Shown here one piece after another: positions 59,301-64,000 of a stretch of DNA of 64,000 nucleotides. Within the stretch, counting starts at the first letter, position 1. Each line of letters begins with the position of its first letter. A model generated the notes under the pieces. That model had not been told where the DNA came from. It did not search any database and worked only from the letters and a program-made list of their open reading frames with translations. The position numbers and the translations under genes are program-made. The stretch spans positions 136,070,263-136,134,262 of the forward strand of contig NC_089221.1 of NCBI RefSeq assembly GCF_963924675.1, read 5' to 3'. Source of the stretch: Phocoena phocoena (Eukaryota > Chordata > Mammalia > Artiodactyla > Phocoenidae).

Positions 59301-61680
59301 GGGACGGAGACTCGCAGCAGACACCAACTCCCAACTGAGGGCCCACGTCACCAAGGTGATGTGTGCCAGCCAGGCAGGAGTGACCTCACCGCAGAGGGCC
59401 TACCTCACAGAAGGGTGAGGAAACCAGCCAGGATAAGACTCTCACCAGAGGGCCCACATCACCAAGGGGATCGGAACCAGGCAGGAGGGTCCTCACACCA
59501 GTGTGGCCACATTATAGAAAGGTGAGGAACCCAGAACATGTGGCCTAAAACAGGGGACCCACATCTCCAAGGGGCTAGGAGTGAGGCAAGCAGGAGTATC
59601 CTCACAAAACAGAGCCCACAGAATAAAAGTTGTGAGGAATCCAGCAGTTGGAACCGGCCAGTAGGCCGCCCAGAGCACAGAGTCTATGGGATCCAGGCCA
59701 CAGCGAACTCACAGCAGAGGCCCCACATCATGAAACTGTGAGCAACCCAGCGGATGGGACCTCAGAGAAGAAGGCCCACATCCCTACGGGGATGGGAACC
59801 TGACAGGAGTGTCCTCGGCCCACTTCCACGAATCAGAAAATGTGGGAACCCAGCAGTTAGGACCTGAGGCCAGAGGACCCTCATCACCGAGGGGAGGAGG
59901 CTCCCAGCAGGCTCCAACTGCCACCATAAGGCCGATGTCACCAAGGCGGGGTGTGCCAACCAGGCAGGAGTGACCTCAGAGCAGAAAGCCCACCTCACAG
60001 AAGTGTGAGGAACACAACAAGGACCAGACTGTCACCAGAGGGCCAACATCACCAAGGGAATGGGAACCAGGCAGGAGTGTCCTCACACCAGTGGGGCTAC
60101 ATCACCATAATTTGAGGGACCCAGCACACGTGGCCTCAAACCTGAGGACACACATCACCAAGGGGCTGGGAGTGAGGCAGGCCAGAGGATCCTCAAAACA
60201 GAGGGACCATAGAATAAAAAAGGTGAGGAATCCCACAGTTGGAACCTCCGGCAGGCAGCCAGGAGCAGCGAGGCTATGGGTTCTAGGCCGGAGTGAACTC
60301 ACACCAGAGGGCCCTCATCATGAAACTGTGAGCAACACAGCCTTTGGGACCTCAGAGCAGAAGGCTCACATCCCCATGGGGATGGGAACCTGGCAGGAGT
60401 GTCCTTGCACCACTTAGCACGAATCAGAAAATGTGGGAACCCAGCAGTTAGGGCCTGAGGCCAGAGGGCCCTCATCACCAAGGGGAGGAGGCTCCCAGCA
60501 GGCTCCAACTGCCACCATATGGCCGACGTTGCCAAGGCGGGGTGTGCCAGCCAGGCAGGAGTGACCTCAGAGCAGAGGGCCCACCTCACAGAAGGGTGAG
60601 GAACCTAACCAGGATCAGACTCTCACCAGAGGGCCAACATCACCAAGGTGATGGGAACCAGGCAAGACTGTCCTAACAGCAGTGGGGCCAACATCACCAA
60701 GGGAATGGGAACCAGGCAAGAGTGTCCTCACACCAGTGTGGCCACATTATAGAAAGGTGAGGAACACAGCACATGTGGCCTCAAACAAGGGGACACACAT
60801 CACGAAGGGGCTGGGAGTGAGGCATGCAGGAGGAGACGCACAACCGAGGGCCCATAGAATAAAAAAGGCGAGGAATCGAGAAGTTGGAAACTCCAAGCTG
60901 GAGGCCCAGAGCACTGACACTATGGGATACAGGCCAGAGTGAACACACAGCAAAGGGCCCACATCATGAAACTGTGAGCAACCCAGCAGTTGGGACCACA
61001 GAACAGAAGTCCCACATGCCCATGGGGATGGGAACCTGGCAGGAGTGACTCGCACCACTGGGCACACATCAGAAAATGTGTGGAGCCCAGCACTTAGGGC
61101 CTGACACCAGAAGGCCCTCATCACTGAGGGGAGGAGGCCCCAGCACGCTCCAACTGCCACCAGAGGGTCCACGTCGCCAAGGCGACGTGCGCCAGCCAGG
61201 CAGGATTGACCTCACAGCAGAGGGCCCACATCATGAAAGTGTGAGCAACCCAGCCGTTAGGTCCTCAGAACAGAAGGCCCACACGCTCATGAGGATGGGA
61301 ACCTGGCAGGAGTGCCCTCGTACCACTTAGCACGTATCAGAAAATGTGGGAACCCCGCCATTAGGGTCTGACGCCAGAGGGCCTCATCACCGCGGGAAGG
61401 AGGCTCCCAGCAGGCTCCAACTGCCACCAGGGTGCCGAAGTCAACAAGGCGGGTTGTGCCAGCCAGGCAGGAGTGACCTCAGAGAAGAGGGCTCACCTCA
61501 CGGATGTGTGAGGAACCCAACCAGGATCAGAGTCTCACCAGAGGGCCCACATCACCAAGGGGATGGGAACCAGGCAGGAGTGTCCACACACCAGTGGGGC
61601 CACATCATCAAAAGATGAGGAACCCATCACATATGGCCTCAAACCTGAGGACATACATCACCATGTGGCTGGGAGTGAGG
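56323..61680 (+). repeat. GC-rich tandem repeat, 54 bp / 592 bp, copy B
   Basis: Nine higher-order units against eight in copy A. The additional unit lies between about 56,510 and 57,102. It carries its own variants (for example ATGAGATCCAGG, AACTCACAACAGAGG) and is not a fresh copy of a neighbour. The 54 bp duplication and the short 266 bp unit of copy A are also present here. No coding function is supported. Confidence 0.9.
58738..58749 (+). promoter_or_regulatory. Possible CTCF core motif, copy B
   Basis: CCACCAGAGGGC, same position in the repeat as 14,278-14,289. The base changes just downstream (CCAACGTC versus CCGACGTC) do not touch the core. Confidence 0.35.
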
Positions 61681-62808
61681 CAGGTATCTGGAGGGGCACA
61701 TTTAACTCTAATTTCCCACCAGGAAGAGGAATTAACCAAAGGCTCAGAGTGCCGTGCCGGACCCTGATTATGGCCTGAAGCAAACCTGCAGTTTTGTGGC
61801 CAGCTTACAAGGAAGCGAGTTAAGAAAGGAGCTCAGGGGCACTGTAATTCACAAACCTGCAGAGATAAATGACAGCTATTGGCAAAAATATATCGAAGTA
61901 AGTCTGCAAAGAGGACTTGAAAACGAGGCAGAATTGCAGGAATCATATTTCAAGAGGTAGATTGGAATTGCATTTAAAGCATATGAAAAGCGGCAGATCT
62001 TTGACAGTGATGCACATGGACAAAAAGTGCGTATACATTTTTCCTGAATATATTCAGGAAAAAACGCATATGAACATTTTGGCCAACCAAGCACTCCAGC
62101 AATGGAAATCCACACTACAATGAAGTCACATTTCCCATTCGTCAAAAAGGCCATCTGAATAAAGTGTAAAAACCAGAAACACAGGACAGGCCATGGAGAA
62201 CAGGGAGCCGTGTTATGCTGATGGGCGGGATGTAAATTGCCAACAGACACTCTGGAGATGTTCATGGTGTATCCTGAAACATCTAAAAAACAAAGCTACA
62301 GAGCCTAGGGCACTTCCACTTTTGGCCCTATAGCTTAGGAAAATTAAAATCAACAAGACACAGCCAACACAAAATTTAGGGCTGCTGTGTTTACAAGAAC
62401 CTCGAGTCCAGTACAAATTAAATATCCCAGAAAGAAAAAAATGGATAAAGAAGTTGTGCTACTTACGTACAACGGAATATCACTCAGCAGTGAAATCAAT
62501 GTCATCAGGCCTGTAGCAGCAAATTGAGTGGATTTAATTATGATGATTCTAAGAGAAATATGTCACACAAAGAAAGATAATTATCATAAGATATCACTAA
62601 TAGAGGGAGTGTAAACTTGGCTACACATAAACTGAATTACAAAACCGAACAGAGTCTCACATTTAGATAAAAACCTTATGCTTGCTTAAGGGGAAAGTTG
62701 AGTTGGGCTGCTGTATAAAAACAGATTGAAATTAGCACACATACCATTCCATAAGCCAAATACGTAATAAACAAGACCTACTCTTTGCTCAACGAAATAG
62801 ACTCATCC
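61681..62808 (+). repeat. Diverged satellite, copy B
   Basis: Copy of 17,221-18,348. The degenerate palindrome is at 62,016-62,086; it differs from copy A by GTGCGTATAC instead of GTGCATATAC. Confidence 0.88.
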
Positions 62809-63531
62809 ATGGTGTATCACCTCACACCTATTAGAATGGGCATCATCAGAAAATCTACAAACAACAAATGCTGGAAACGGTGTGGAGATAAGGAATCCTC
62901 TTCCACTATTGTTGGGAACGTAAATTGATACAGTCACTGTGGAGAACATTATGGAATTTCTTATAAAACTAAGAATAGAATTACCATATGATACAGCAAT
63001 CCCTCTACTGGGCATATACCCAGACAAAACCATAAATCAAAAAGAGACATTCACCACAATGTTCATTGCATCACTATTTACACTATCCAGGAAATGGAAG
63101 CAACCTAAATGCCCACAGACAAACGAATGCATAAAGATGTGGTACATATATAAAATGGAATATTACTAAGCCATAAAAAGGAATGAAATTGGGACATTTG
63201 TAGAGACGTTGATGGATCTAGAGACTGTCATACAGAGTGAAGTAAGTCAGAAAGAGAAAAACAAATCTTGTATATTAATGCATATATGTGGAACCTAGAA
63301 AAATTGTACAGATGAACCGTTTTGCAAGGCAGAAATAGAGCAACACATGTATACAACAAACGTATGGACAACAAGGGGGGAAAGCTGTTGGGGATGGTGG
63401 TGGGAGGAGTTGAGATATTGGGATTGGTATGTATACATTTATATGTATAAAGTAGATAACCAAAAACAACCTGCTGTATAAAAATATAAAATTAAATTCA
63501 AAATAAAAAAATAAAATTAAAAAAAGTAAAA
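62809..63531 (+). mobile_element. 5'-truncated L1, sense, copy B
   Basis: Copy of 18,349-19,070 with the same truncation point and A-rich tail. The tail is one or two bases longer. Confidence 0.87.
62939..63169 (+). pseudogene. L1 ORF2 C-terminal fragment, copy B
   Basis: Seventy-six codons as at 18,479-18,709, with one visible amino-acid change (QTNEC for QTDEC). No catalytic domain. Confidence 0.87.
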
Positions 63532-64000
63532 CAGAAAAAATATTCTTCCCTTCACATACATGTATTTATATGAATAAATTATTTCCATGCTTATATCTGT
63601 AAATACACAAAAGAGGAATAAAATCTACCTTGAACCAAAAACGAAAAAAAGATTAAAAAGAACAGAACCCACCAGTTACACAGAGGAAAACCGTTTCAGG
63701 GCACTTGCTCCAATTGCAAACAATTCTGAAGTTGGTCAGTGGTGGGGAATCATCTCCCATTCAGCCAGCATGCTCCTCGCAACAAGCGTCCTCACTGCAA
63801 AGCTGGGGGACCGTGCCGAGGTATCTGTGAGTAAACGTGGGCTGAGCCCCAGGCCAGCTGCTGCTGAAATGTTCCCACCCTTCCAAGGCTAAACACCTGA
63901 ATATGTACAAGGACTTGAAAACCTAGAGGAAGGGCCATGGAGCCACATGAGGGACAGCATGCCAGCCGACTTGGTGCCTGCAGGCCAGCCAGGATGGTCC
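63532..64000. other. Non-satellite DNA, copy B, cut by window end
   Basis: Matches 19,071-19,538 with few differences. No gene recognised. By analogy with copy A, the minisatellite and retroviral remnant should follow beyond the window. Confidence 0.75.

Larger units (their letters stand above)
54161..64000 (+). repeat. Large duplicated block, copy B (cut by window end)
   Basis: Second copy of 10,292-19,538, same order and orientation of every element, including the 11 bp L1 target-site duplications. It has one extra 592 bp unit in the GC-rich repeat. Differences elsewhere are scattered single bases and A-tract length changes. Confidence 0.93.

Noticed and set aside
1..64000. Many open frames of 60-190 codons on both strands
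   Set aside because: They recur once per monomer or unit, overlap one another on opposite strands, start in the palindrome or in repeats and match nothing except L1 ORF2 or retroviral pol. None is supported as a gene.
1..64000. Telomere repeats, CRISPR-like arrays, tRNA or rRNA genes, ruminant BovB or cetacean tRNA-derived SINEs
   Set aside because: None seen: no TTAGGG runs, no short evenly spaced repeat with unique spacers, no A/B box or rRNA core, and no SINE head or tail that I could recognise.

Overview
This window looks like mammalian constitutive heterochromatin, most likely from a cetacean. I see no intact protein-coding gene, no tRNA or rRNA gene and no CRISPR. About two thirds is a head-to-tail satellite with a ~1,747 bp monomer, always in the same orientation. 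Its length, and the fact that about half of each monomer is an altered 3' end of a LINE-1 (L1) element, fit the 'common cetacean satellite'. From memory, this has ~1.75 kb units in baleen whales and shorter units in delphinoids, and L1 ancestry was reported by Kapitonov, Holmquist and Jurka in 1998. The free-standing L1 pieces have the cetartiodactyl look. I recalled these matches and did not search a database.

Layout. 1-11,420: satellite array I (six monomers plus a partial one). 11,421-12,092: antisense L1 insertion with an 11 bp target-site duplication. 12,093-12,453: the rest of that monomer, broken inside a palindrome. 12,454-17,220: a second, GC-rich tandem repeat with ~54 bp subunits in an 11-subunit, ~592 bp higher-order unit. 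17,221-18,348: diverged satellite. 18,349-19,070: sense L1 3' end. 19,071-20,590: non-satellite DNA with a small minisatellite. 20,591-22,832: remnant of a class I (gamma-like) endogenous retrovirus. 22,833-23,519: non-satellite DNA with an L1 3' fragment. 23,520-24,635: strongly diverged satellite. 24,636-55,289: satellite array II (17 monomers plus a partial one) with a near-identical four-monomer higher-order core at about 31.6-47.3 kb. 55,290-64,000: second copy of the L1 / satellite / GC-rich repeat / satellite / L1 / non-satellite series, cut by the window end.

How it fits together. 10,292-19,538 and 54,161-64,000 are copies of one block, and the monomers at 1-3,493 resemble those at 47,349-50,839. 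The window therefore holds about 1.4 periods of a very long tandem unit, roughly 44-47 kb, that carries satellite array, GC-rich repeat, L1s and (in the complete copy) ERV DNA. Within it three smaller periodicities are nested: 54 bp, 592 bp and 1,747 bp, plus a 6,991 bp four-monomer unit.

The most striking element is a 72 bp palindrome, perfect in many monomers and present in every complete monomer, recognisable even in the oldest flanking copies. The satellite to GC-rich repeat junction lies about 6 bp from the dyad centre of one such palindrome.

The short open frames scattered over both strands are by-products of repeats. The only protein-derived frames I can support are L1 ORF2 fragments and broken retroviral pol/env.
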